DNA of 64,000 nucleotides from Triplophysa rosa (taxonomy: Eukaryota > Chordata > Actinopteri > Cypriniformes > Nemacheilidae), in NCBI RefSeq assembly GCF_024868665.1, contig NC_079904.1, positions 18,649,164 to 18,713,163 on the forward strand, given 5' to 3'. Below, one piece after another: positions 35,696 to 46,800 of the stretch. Numbering within the stretch: position 1 is the first letter of the stretch; the number at the start of each line of letters is the position of its first letter. Both the position numbers and the translations under genes were made by a program. Below the pieces are notes generated by a model. The model searched no databases. It saw only the letters and a list, made by a program, of their open reading frames with translations, and had not been told where the DNA came from.

Positions 35696-37053
35696 ACACA
35701 TTGCAAGCTTCATTGACCCAGGATCCTGGACTGAAAAAACAGGAAGAGACCTTGAGGTATGTTTTAAATGATGGAATTGTGTCAAGCAAATGTATGTATA
35801 TAACTAAACATGTTTATTCGACTGTGCTCTGGAATACTTGATTCTGATTGGCCAGTTGCAACATTCCAAGGTTTGATATTCCCAGATAACAAGCACACAA
35901 AACTAATAACACATGGTAACCCAGTCTTTATCACACTGTCAGGCTTTATTCTGCGATAACAACCTGCTGCCTGTACATCATCCCTTACCTAAAAATTGCA
36001 GTTGTTTTTTAAACTAACTGTGGATGCACTTTTCCTTTTCCAGTTTTTTCCTCAACAGTCCAGTGGGGATTCTTGTGGTGTCTACATGCTGATGGTAAGA
36101 ATGTTTAATTTATCAAAGCTGTTAGATAATAAAACCAAAGTCTTACAGTGTTATTTGTGTTTCACAGTATGCTCTCAGCATCTGCACATCATGTCCCTTA
36201 ACATTCACAGAGGTAAGCTGGATTTTCACACAAGTATGTCATTGAACTACTGGTATGTGTGCATTTTTTTTGTGTGTTTGTGTGTTTTAGGAGGAGGTGC
36301 CATTGATTCGCCAGTGGTGGTGCATTAACCTCATGGAAAGATTTTGCCTAGAAGGGTATGATAGATTCTACAGATATAATTTCAGTATCTTGGCTGTATT
36401 AAGTTAGCTAAAGCTATTACATAGAGTTCATATACATTTACATATATTTTCAAAGGCATGGACAGAGGTTTGCATACTGGACCGAAGAAGCATCCCAACT
36501 CCTTCAGGGGATCGTTGAGCCTGTGTTTAGGGTGTCGAAATTCACCACCACCAAACTGTCACCCAGCAGAAGAGTTGTGGATGACAAGGACATTGATAAG
36601 GTTAATGATTATACAGTAGTGGTTATACATGAAGCATTTGCATGATTGCTGAATAAATAGTATAACTGTTATGCCATTTTACTATGTAAGGAATAAATGA
36701 CTATAGGCCATTTAATTAGTCAACCAATTAGAATGAAGCATAAACTTCATTTACTTCAATAGGTGCAGCAGCCAACCATTGTCCGAGACCTAAATACAGC
36801 GTGGTACTGGGTACAGAATCACAGACACTTATTCCGTGGGGAGGTGACAGAGCCTGCCTTTTTGCAGATGAACAGGGGTGATCAACAAAATGCCATCAAG
36901 AACCTCTTGGGGGGTCAATTCTCTGAGGCGAAGGATGCCTTTTTGTTTATATTTCATTACCAAGAAGACATGGAAACATTTTTGTCGTACTGTGTTGATG
37001 ACCAAGGCCTAAAGGTCAATGCTATGTTCTACAAAGAGAAATGTAGTGTGTGA
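35696..37053 (+). CDS. C48 (Ulp1/SENP-like) peptidase with SMC5-hinge-like C-terminus, 5' end unresolved
   Basis: Six exons join in frame: 35696-35756, 36044-36094, 36168-36212, 36291-36355, 36456-36600 and 36763-37053. All have AG/GT borders and compatible phases, and there are no internal stops over about 218 codons. FFPQQSSGDSCGVYMLMYAL holds the conserved Gln and the Cys nucleophile of clan CE, with DSCG in place of the usual DCG. The His/Asp part should lie upstream and is not resolved; 35381-35457 is a candidate earlier exon. The last exon (WYWVQNHRHLFRGEVTEP, then FHYQEDMETFL and LKVNAMF) resembles the SMC5 hinge. C48 enzymes remove SUMO-type modifiers, and the SMC5 hinge mediates pairing with SMC6. 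An AATAAA signal follows at 37179-37184. The peptidase call is confident; the hinge is based on remembered family motifs. Confidence 0.65.
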
Positions 37054-37161
37054 GTGAGTGAGTGTGCGTGAGAGAGAGAGCGTGAGAGAGAGTGTGCATG
37101 TGCGTGCGTGTGTGTGTGTGTGTGTGTGCGAGAGTGTGCGTGAGTGAGTGAGCGTGTGTGA
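37051..37161. repeat. GT/GA-rich simple repeat at the gene end
   Basis: A (TGAG), (GA) and (GT) compound repeat begins at the stop codon of the peptidase gene, so the stop itself (TGA, 37051-37053) is the first unit of the repeat. Confidence 0.85.
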
Positions 37162-37633
37162 GGAATGGAACAATGTATAAATAAATTGAAAGAATATATA
37201 TATATATAACTGTATTCTGTGTGTTTCTTAAATGCAGTTAAATATCTAGAAAAGTTATGTAGAACCTATCTTTAGAAAATGAATAGAAAGAAAACACATC
37301 TGTATGTACATCTGTATTTTTCAAATTGTGTCTAGCAAATTTAAACAATTCAGTTTAATTTGACCATTTATTTAATTCAATGAAGTTAATTTGTGCCACA
37401 TATTAATCTAATTTTAACCGAAATGGATCGGGTAGTTATTTTTATGACCACCTTAAAACAAACATGCATTATAATTCAGCAACAATTTAACAAGCCAGGA
37501 AATATCTCAAAGCATTGTAAGAAACAAATTAAGAAAAAAGAAACTTATACAGACATAATAAATACATTTATTAATAAATGTAATAAAAAATATATATATT
37601 AAACTCCGAGTGTAAAACAACAGCAGTAACGGT

Positions 37634-37867
37634 ATAGCCTACATACCCGAAACTGCCGTAAAGTGTTTCGATTTATTTCAGACAGGAAGTGACGTCAGTT
37701 TCGCACATGCGCGGAACAAATCGTGTTTCCGGGACGGATCGGGTAGCCACATAGCCTACATACCCGAAACTGCCGTAAAGTGTTTCGATTTATTTCAGAC
37801 AGGAAGTGACGTCAGTTTCGCGCATGCGCGGAACAAATCGTGCTTCCGGGACGGATCGGTTAGCCAC
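37634..37867 (-). repeat. Right terminal repeat in two tandem 117-bp copies
   Basis: ATAGCCTACATACCCGAAAC... occurs at 37634 and again at 37751. Each copy ends in TAGCCAC and holds CRE, NRF1-like and ETS-like motifs in inverse orientation. In the inner copy the NRF1 site is altered (CACATGCGCG). The outer copy forms the actual transposon end. Confidence 0.85.
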
Positions 37868-37873
37868 AGAATC

Positions 37874-38023
37874 CATGGTGAAATGACGCGAACAAATGCT
37901 CAATGTTTCACCCACGTGAGCAGGAACGTACTTAAAAATAAACTTCAACCACGCATTCCTAATATCAGAATCCGAAGGAAGCGACTGTGTTCTTCCACAA
38001 CCAGGCGCTGCACAATGTTGCAT
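37874..38023 (-). pseudogene. THAP domain, N-terminal part (interrupted)
   Basis: The minus-strand frame opens with MQHCAAPGCGRTQ and continues to the SICSRHFTMDS stretch. The C2CH zinc ligands are visible: the first Cys pair in CAAPGC, then Cys and His in CSRH. A conserved Trp lies in NAWLKFIF. THAP domains bind DNA in transposases and their host-domesticated relatives. The frame is broken at MDS by the inserted element; the remainder of the domain resumes at 34640-34771. The promoter side would be 38024-38755. Confidence 0.8.
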
Positions 38024-39923
38024 GTTTGTTGCTTGGTCGCTCTAAATAAAAATAACAGTGAAAGAAGTCCTCACTTTTGCACATATGACATGGGGCTAGC
38101 CGCTCTCGAGAGCCCTTCGCTAAAGTGACAGTGTTGCCAGATCTTCACAGAAAAAATAAGCAAATAAAACAAGACAAAAACAAACCTTAAAATGCAAATT
38201 GTTTATATATTTTATAAGACCAAAAATTCTTAAAATCTGCAACAGACCATTTATTAAGACCTAAGTGCCGAGGGTTTTTGATCTAAGACCAAACAACAAG
38301 CATAAAAGCACGTATTAATAACAAACATGGCAACACAGCAAAAGAGCGCTGTGTGACGTAGCCTTCCGAGCATAACACAACACAGCACATATCAGCAGTT
38401 TAGTTTAAACTGACGGACAAAAAGGAATCTTTAGCCGAAAAATATGTCGCTATGGTTACCAGTTTGTCAATCATCACAAATGCGGGAGTGTGTACTATGT
38501 GTGGCTAAAGTCATTCGCGAACCAGTGGGCGAGGCTAGAGAAGTAGTAGTTGATATTTTTCTGTGGAGGCGGTGTTCAACCTATAGGTGCATTCCAGGAC
38601 CTGGCGTTTGCTGAGACTGGTGTCAATAACAGTTGTAATTTCAGTAACAAGGGCGTTTTCAGTTCTGACCCTCTCACAGGATGTTCACTTGAATACGATT
38701 CCCTCTTATATAACAAAAGCTTGGGTTAAAATTGAGGTCTTAATTCATGGCCTCTTTAATGAGCAGTAACTTTGCGAATGCAAGTACAGAAACCACCAGT
38801 CTCTTCTTACTTGAACATCTATGTTGAAAACATTGTTTATTTCAATATTAAAGTAAGTGATCTGTGAAGTTTGAGTTAGACACATGTTTTTATTCAGTTA
38901 TTTTTTGTTTACTATAAGAAATATTTACTTGGTATTTTAACAAAAACTAAATGTATTTAATAAGTAGAATTTACTTTATTCTGGTTAGTAAATTGTACTT
39001 GAATTATAGCAGCAAATTTAACTTTTATAAAGTAAATACTACAAGTTATTTATTTCAGTGCAACCTGTCACACAGCAAGGGCCTCCCAGGCCATTAAACC
39101 CACAAGGTCAGTGACCAACATGCGAGCCAAGTCTGATCTTGTTGTTGGGTTGCAGGTAGTAAAGCCATCGGGAGGGGTATATGGACACCTCTTTAGACCT
39201 TTTATTCCACTAGAAGTATTGATGTCTTCTTAGAAGAAACGAGAGAGGCAGGAATCAGTCTACTTTAGATGAAATTCAGGACACTATCATACAGTTCTTG
39301 GTAGCAAGCCATTATCTTTAATCTCACATGAAACTGCCCAGCATATCTCTGTTACACCATTCAGGTGGAACTGGTCTCATTTCTCACTCATCTTTTCTAT
39401 TTTCTTGTCTATTGCAACCTTTTTTTCAACCGAAAGGTTTTGTGGTTTATTATGGAGCCATGCAGCTTGACCAAGAACATTTTGGAACCTTTTTGTAAAT
39501 GTCTAGAGAACAAAAATAAGTTATTGTGGAATTATTGCTATAGTATACAACATGTATTATGATGTATAACTAAATACTGTATATCCAAATTAAGTAACCT
39601 GCAAAAAAGTAAATGCCAAACATGTTCTTATTGTTGCAGAGAATTTGCAATATATCATAAAAATAGTATGCACGAACGTGAAAATGTATTCCAGCAAAAC
39701 AAACTTTAAATGGGAACTTATTTGAAATATGACAGAGATGGAACATTCTTCAATCTTTCTTTTTTTGGCCATAGTACAAAAAGTCTATTAACAATGCCCA
39801 TAACCTTAAAATTGAAGGACAATGATAATTGCTGTCTCAAACCAACTTTTCTTTTTCATTTTTTCTTCTGCTTGGATAATATATTTCTTTCATTGTACAA
39901 CCATTGTGTTATACTGTACATTA

Positions 39924-40064
39924 GCTTTCCTGTAGCTCAGTGGTTAGAGCATGGTGCTAGCAACGCCAAGGTCATGGGTTCAATCTCAGGGATTGCACAT
40001 ACTCAGAAACAAATGTAAAACGAAATGCTGCGTAAATCGCTTTGCATAAAATGTGTAAATGTAA
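39924..40064 (+). mobile_element. tRNA-derived SINE
   Basis: Box A (TAGCTCAGTGGTTAGAGC, from 39933) and box B (GGGTTCAATCTC, about 39976-39987) form a tRNA-like head. It is followed by a tail with GTAAATCGCTTTGCATAAA, a common ending of fish SINE/LINE pairs. Confidence 0.8.
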
Positions 40065-42364
40065 TACATGTGTTCAGTCATGTACACGTGGAACAGCACA
40101 CTTCAATACACGGCACATGTGAACAAGCTGCCAGGTGTCAAAGGATACTGAAGAGCTGTAAAGTGGGCGTAGATGATTATGAAAATAAAAGCTCAGGGCT
40201 ACCGCTTCCACATGATACCTATTCTAAAGACAGGGCTGGAGATAAAATCATAATCTCCTAATGTTGTTGTAGGCGTGAAAAATTATTAAACCAAGGCTTC
40301 TACAGCTGTCTTCTCCACAAGTCTAATGGTGTGTGTGAAGACTAATGAGGCATATAAACTCAGATGGTGAATACACAAACCAGTGTGACATCATGACTTT
40401 CAATGAAACGGATAGGGGAGAGAACAGGAAAGATATTATGGATCAGGAATAGGACAAATTTTGTTTGTTGCAATGCACTCTTTGTTATTTGTAATAGGGA
40501 TTATTTAAAGGTAATCCACATGTGGATTGTCACCATGATGTGATGAGGTTGTTAGTTGAAAAGTATAATATTGGTGACTGCCTAAAAGCAGGAAGACCCA
40601 GATATACCCGTTTTTCAGACAAAATAATAATATTATTATAGGTAAACTGCATAACCACATGGTGACGTCTAATTTAAATTCCAGAACAAAACTATTTGTC
40701 TCTTTATATATAGATAACTTGATTGAGGAGTGAGATGAGTGTTGATGTGAAGTTCAGCTCCAAACACAGCATTGAAGTGCTGATTCAGGGAGTTTTACTG
40801 CATGCAGAAGAAGCGTTTCTCTCTTGCCTGAGGCAAAATTTAGCATAATGATCGTTAAAGGGAGACATATGGAAAGAGGCCAACCGAGGGCTAAACTTAT
40901 ATATACATAGGTCTATTTTTTATAAACAGTTACAGCCTTAATCGTTTTATTTTTCTTGTAAGTCAGATCTTCTAGGTCACCATTCACTGTGTCTATTATC
41001 ATTACCACTACACCAAGCAAAACTTTTGATTAAGATTTTCAGTCTATCTGCATCCCAGTTGTCTATTACAAAAATAAATGTGGATTTTTCCTATAATCAC
41101 CAGCTTCTAAAAAGACTGTTTTATAGTCAATATTGCCACCTAGTGGACATAACGAAGTCAGGCAGATCAACGGTTCTCAATTGACCTGCAGCAACACTGC
41201 ATATGTCTTTATGACACACTCAATTTAATGAATAGATCTGTCTGTCTGTAAACTGGATTAGCAGAATAGAGTTAAAATTTATTAAAAGTTTGCCAAACAA
41301 AATCTAAATAGTAAGAGGTTTTTTTTAGAAGATTTAATAAATGCTGTAGAAGTATTGTGGTAAGTAGGCCTACCGCTTTTCTTCGTATCATGCAAAGATG
41401 AAACATGCACAGTAAAATCAGAAACATGTAAAGACAAGCTAGGCTATAGATTCTTTTAGATGGATCTCAATTTGCAAATGTTTAAAATCAAGATATAAAG
41501 GCCATTCACTCAAAACCACATAATTCAGTAACACAAAAACATAAAAAAATTGATTGTGTTCTCTACCGTTTTTTAATTTAATTTATATATATAACTATTA
41601 TTTAGAATAATTTAACATAGAATTTAATTATTTTTTCACAAATTTGATTGCACTTTCTGCTGAAAATCTCATTTCCGGAACATGTCCAGCTATGTCTGAC
41701 TGCATATGTTGTCTTTTAAACACAGTAAAAATGTAATTCTGAGAAAACAAATAGGGTGTTATACTAGATGTTCTCAAATTACTTATTTGAAATTAATAAA
41801 TACAAATAAAAATGTAAAAATGACAATATTCATGTATAATAAAAATTATGAAATATTGGAAAGTGTCTATGACTGATGTTCTCATCCACTGTAACATTTT
41901 TTAAAGAACTGTTACTTTACACGCACGCACGCCTTTATATTACCCTTGAATTAGTTTAAATTCATGCCTGCCATTATCTTCCAAATGGCTACCAGGTTAA
42001 CAAATTTCCTCTACTAAATATTAATATTCCATTGTCATATTGCCTTCTTGACAATAGTGATTGTCATTACATTCGATTTCCTACAATGAAAAAGTCACAT
42101 TGATAATTTCCTATTATGATGTTGACTAATAATGATTTTATTTTAAAATATTACAATAAGGTCAGTAAGGTCTTTTAAAAAAACTGATAATTACGCTTCT
42201 TAACATGTTATACCTTGTTTTAATGCCTAAAAAGGAAACCTATTGATGCAACTTTAAAAAACCTGTTTGATTTTGTGATCAAATCACCCCTAAAGCAATA
42301 AACGTCAGCAGCCCTGCAGTGGGCGTAAGACTACATGTAAAGGGTAAACACACCTCAAGAATAA
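40065..42364. other. No gene recognised
   Basis: AT-rich, apparently repeat-poor sequence between the SINE and the gtf2a1 3' end. A short GCACGCACGC run lies near 41920. No supported exon was found on either strand. Confidence 0.4.
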
Positions 42365-43811
42365 GTCAAATTTTAATAGTGCTTTAATAAAATTCAGCAA
42401 AGGCAAAAAAAATCTTTAATGGATTTAAAACGGCTAAAGATCTCTACTTAGATAAAACAGCCTTCATAGAGATGCGAATCAGTGACAGAACATTTTGGTA
42501 AAACAGTATATGAAGCCATGAACACAGTAAATTCCCTCACATAACCCAGACAGTAGTTCAGAAGTACTGGTAAGCTGCATAAAAAAGCAAAGTGAAATTT
42601 ACACTCCATAGGATTTGTTAAAAACGCTCTCCTCTTTTCAGACAAAGAGGACTTTTAAGACCTGCTGTCTAAAATAAATCTGAAAGGCACAAAAACAAAG
42701 GAGCATAAAAAATTAACAACACTAAAATGTTTCCAAACTGACACGGAGCCAAAAAGACAAGCTGTTCAGAACTAAAACAATTTTAGTATCAACATTTAGA
42801 ATTCTTTCAGAATAACAGCACTCTGAATTGTTGAACATATGGACACACAAACAGGAAGAAAAAATCTGACTGTAAGGGAAAGGATTAAAGCTCAGACTAA
42901 ACACACTTCTTATGGAGGGGGTGGGAATATTTGCAATGCTGAAATCCTCCCCAGCAGACTTGAAAGGAGCACTTCTTTCATAAGAGCACAGTTCGGTTTC
43001 ATCCCCCAAAACATGACGCTGCCTGAGCTTCAGGAATAAATACGATCAACAAATGTGTAAAATAAACCTGACCATAATTAAAGTGGGAAGCCTGACCGAG
43101 CGCTTCATCAACATCTAATGCAGTAACTGCACGCAAGCACATACACACAGGATTTAGAAGAATACAAGATCTGCGATTCACGGCCCAAACCTGCACCATA
43201 TACACGGAGCGGATCTTTAACCAGAGTAGTTAGAAAATATAATCCTAGACACAAGAACACATTCAGTGGAATTAACATTACACTTATCTTGTCTGTTCAT
43301 TGGTATCTCTGCCGTTAAACACACAAAGGTCTAAAAACACAGCAAATTTCAAAGAAAACAACTGGTACACAGTTCTTGGTTGCATTAGTGTTTGTATGGG
43401 TTGAAAGGTCTCGACATTGGACAAAATGCTTTAAATTGACTTTGCTACGGAAATCACCAACAAACACTTAAAACTGCATTAAAAAGGCCATCCTAACACA
43501 CCAGAAATGACCTTTCGGTTAGCGCTAGGCGCTACAATTGGCTCCCTGCACCAAATACACTTTCATACATCTGAGGGGGAAAATATTATTTTTGTAAATA
43601 AAAGGCTAAGGACTCCAGTGAGAGAAAGGGACATCTTAAAAAAATAACAATTGTATGGCACATAATTTTGTGCAGATATCATTCAAACAGCACAGTAGCA
43701 TTGAGACACTTCAGTTGCCGATCAGAGAAGATTTCACTTGAAATGTACAGTTTCAGGTCTCGATGTGTCTTGCCTTGACAGTGGACAGTTTTGGGTTTTG
43801 ATCTTTGCCCT
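42365..43811 (-). other. Probable gtf2a1 3' untranslated region
   Basis: Repeat-free sequence directly after the gtf2a1 stop codon. Minus-strand ATTAAA-type signals lie near 42370-42415. The extent is inferred; transcript data would be decisive. Confidence 0.4.
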
Positions 43812-46800
43812 TTACCACTCTGCATCGCCAATGGCTTTGGAGAACACGTAATCCCGTCCATTCAGATTCATTATTCCATCTTTCAGGTGAAATTTCCATT
43901 TGTTCTTACTTCTGTGAATCTGAAGCAAAGATATTTAGTCAATTTCAATTAAAAGATAAAAAGGCTCATTTGCAATCAAAATCACTGTACTCGTTTTCAT
44001 TTCCTTTTCCTGGAAACCAAACAAATCAGATAATCTAATAAACATGAAGGGGGGAATTGGATGGAACTTCATAAATGACCAAATAAGGATCAATTACACT
44101 AAATGACTCATTTTTAAGAGTTGTATTCAGGTTTAAAGAATTGTGTTGTGTACTTCAGCCTTCAGAATTCTCCAAGTCACCTTTCACACTCACCTTGTCA
44201 TACTGGCAAACAACCACATTCTCGGTGTCGAACAGCTCTTGGTCTTCTCCGTCGCTAACATCATCTCCACTGTTTAATGGCTCCTGAATAAAAAATAAAA
44301 AAAACTTTAGAACCATGACTACTATGTTTCTTTGCTGTTCCATGACTAGACCAATACCAGGCACCAGTGGCGCTCCGTAAAGCACGCACCTCCTCCACCT
44401 GTCCATCCTCTCCACCATCTTTCTCCTTATCTTCATCATCGTCCTCATCATACTCATCCTCCTCATCATCTTCTTCTGAGGATGTGTCTCCTGTACCATC
44501 CACCTGGGATATCATGGTAGGTTGGGCAGCCTGTTGTTGCCGTTCCTGTTGTGCGGGCTGCGCTTGAGCCTGCACTTGTGCAGCTCCCTGTCCGGGCTGT
44601 GCAGTCATGGCCGCTGCCTGCATGACCTAAGGACACACAGGTTTTCAATATATGCATGCATTTTCTGATATTAGATGAGAATAGCAAATGTGTCATAGCA
44701 ACCTCTCATGATACCAACAAATGGCAATTTGTATGAGAAATTCTTTTTAAAGCTTGAAGTTTACGGATTATGCTGACCTGAGTGTTCTGCTGGACTTTAT
44801 TTCCTGTGAGAACAATATGCTGTGGTTGAATGATAACTCCACCCTGCTGAGGAATGCCCCCCTGAAGAGGTGTTAACACCTGCACAAACAGAGAGAACAT
44901 TCAAGTATGCAAGTAGTTATTTCGTTCTTAGATCACAACTCTTCTTTAGCTCCTTCTTAAAAGTTTCATATTAAAATAAAGAAACACAAACCTGCTGTAT
45001 GACAGGGGCCTGCACTCCTCCAGGCTGCATCTGTGGCAGGACCTGCGGCTGCAACAACATCTGCTGTTGAGGTTGAATGATGTATTGAGTCCCATTGGCA
45101 GCTCGGACCACCTGCAGGATCTGACCTAGAGGATAAAAGAAATACAGAAACTTTAAGGGGACATCTTACGAACAGAAATAGCTAAGCACAAGTTCTGCAA
45201 TTTAGTCACCTTCAGTGTTGTTCCAATTCTGTATTACTTTTATTGTGCATCATTAAATAAATTCCCTTTATTCTAAAAAGCAGAATATAAAGACTGAAGC
45301 ATTAAAGCTTAAAATAAATAAGGTCCAAATGAAGACCAAGGAGACCAAGCACAGATTTTCATATTTAGCCTGCTTCTCACACAACTTTAGCGTGAGGTTT
45401 CAGAGACTTAAAAGCTTTAACCACCTTTCATTGTTATTTGATATAAAAGCAATGATGTCTCCAAAATTTCCACAGCAAAGTCACCCAGGTTCAGACATGA
45501 GGGGGACTAAACTACACCATCAAACATAGATTAAGCGGATGCAATCACAAAAAATTATTTGCCAGATTTCTCTAATATAAACAAATTAAATAACAGTTAC
45601 ATGTTGGTTTAGCTATATATAGAATATAATCTCTTACCCTGAGGGGTGATAAGTTGCTGAAATGGTGTTACACCTGTGGGCAATGCCAATGTTGCCGCTG
45701 TGGCTGCTGCGCTCTAGTGGAACAAACAGATTAAAACATAAGTGAACCTACCTACACTCTTAAAATGGATGTGTCAATTTTAACACATTGTTTTGTGTTA
45801 TTTATTTAACACATTACGTGTTACTTTAAACACACATCGTGTTATAACAGACGTTGTGTTGAAAGTAACAAAACATGTTGTTCCAAGAAATAACAGAGAT
45901 GTGTTCAGTTAAAGGGATAACTTCACCCAAAATGAAAATTCTGCCATCATTTACTCACCTTCGAGTTGTTCCAAAACTATATAAATGTTTCATGTTCTGA
46001 TGAACACAGAAAAAGATATTTGGAAGAATGCTTACAACCAGACAGATTTTGCCCCCAATTGACTACCATAGTAGGAAAAAATACAATGGTAGTCAAAAGT
46101 GCCCCAGAACTGTTTGCTGACCAACATTCTTTATCATTTTTTTGTTCTGTTGAACAAGACATTTTGAAGTAATGTTTCCTACTATGGGAGTCAATAGGGG
46201 GGTAAGACCTTTTTGGCTATAAGCATTCTTCCAAATTTCTTTCTCTGTGTTCATCAGAACATAGAAATTTATACAGATTTGGAACAACTCGAATGTGTTG
46301 TCCTTAACTGAACACAAAATGTGTTATTTTTAACACAACTGTTTTTAGAGTGTACAGAAAAACACACACTAAGGATCACGTGTCATTTTAATGGCAGTTT
46401 GAGTTTATATCATTTTTTCTAAAAGTGCAAACTTATTGATTTTCAGTTAAGTGTTAACTGAAAGATTTCTTCTGGGGCTAAAGTGAAGTGAAGTGAAAGT
46501 GACCTATTAGTCAGATATGGTGACCCATACCCGAAATGTGACCTCTGCATTTAACCCATCCAGAGAGTAGTGAACACACGCACAGCAAGTGGTGAACACA
46601 CGTACACCCGGAGCAGTGGGCAGCTACCACTGCAGCGCCCGGGGAGCAAGTGGGGGTAGGGTGCCTCAGTCTTTACCCGCCGGCCCTGGGAATCGAACCA
46701 GCAACCTTCTGGTCACGAGTCCGACTCTCTAACCATTAGGCCACAACTGCCCCATTAGGTCACAACTGCCCCATTAGGCCACAACTGCCCCAAAAACCCA

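Larger units (their letters stand above)
34772..37868 (+). mobile_element. 3.1-kb DNA transposon carrying a peptidase gene
   Basis: The ends are TGTGGCTACCCG... and, in inverse, TGTGGCTAACCG.... The 69-bp terminal inverted repeats differ at about three positions. A perfect 5-bp target duplication GAATC flanks them (34767-34771 and 37869-37873). Inside is a spliced plus-strand gene with a C48 peptidase core and an SMC5-hinge-like tail. No integrase or transposase core is recognisable. A stretch at 35381-35457 (DRLFYTGPIKQYMRLVVLSE) is reminiscent of the region before integrase zinc fingers. TG...CA ends plus a Ulp1 peptidase recall Ginger-type elements, but that assignment is inference. Confidence 0.7.
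34318..38755 (-). mobile_element. Kolobok-like DNA transposon with TTAA duplication
   Basis: TTAA lies exactly outside both ends (34314-34317 and 38756-38759). The terminal bases AGGTGTCCTGAACT and the inverse of the right end AGAGGCCATGAATT are partly matching inverted repeats. The minus strand encodes a THAP zinc-finger domain, the DNA-binding module known from Kolobok and P-type transposases. TTAA targets favour Kolobok. The catalytic region is missing and the THAP exon is split by a later 3.1-kb insertion. Confidence 0.65.
33728..39060. mobile_element. Outer AT-rich element of the 34-39 kb nest
   Basis: The left end CACTGAAAAAAATG resembles the inverse of the right end (CACTGAAATAAATAAC). 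Both arms are AT-rich and lack genes. The arms match the uninterrupted copy at 322-851 across the point where the Kolobok-like element sits. Target duplication is not resolved. Confidence 0.45.

Noticed and set aside
38587..38769. 60-codon open frame near the Kolobok end
   Set aside because: Falls in the terminal region of the transposon with no domain; the only supported coding there is the THAP exon on the minus strand.
39933..39988. Possible functional tRNA gene
   Set aside because: Box A and box B are present but the sequence lacks a full cloverleaf and continues into a SINE tail.
44367..44567. Serine-rich plus-strand open frame
   Set aside because: Antisense to the acidic tract exon of gtf2a1.
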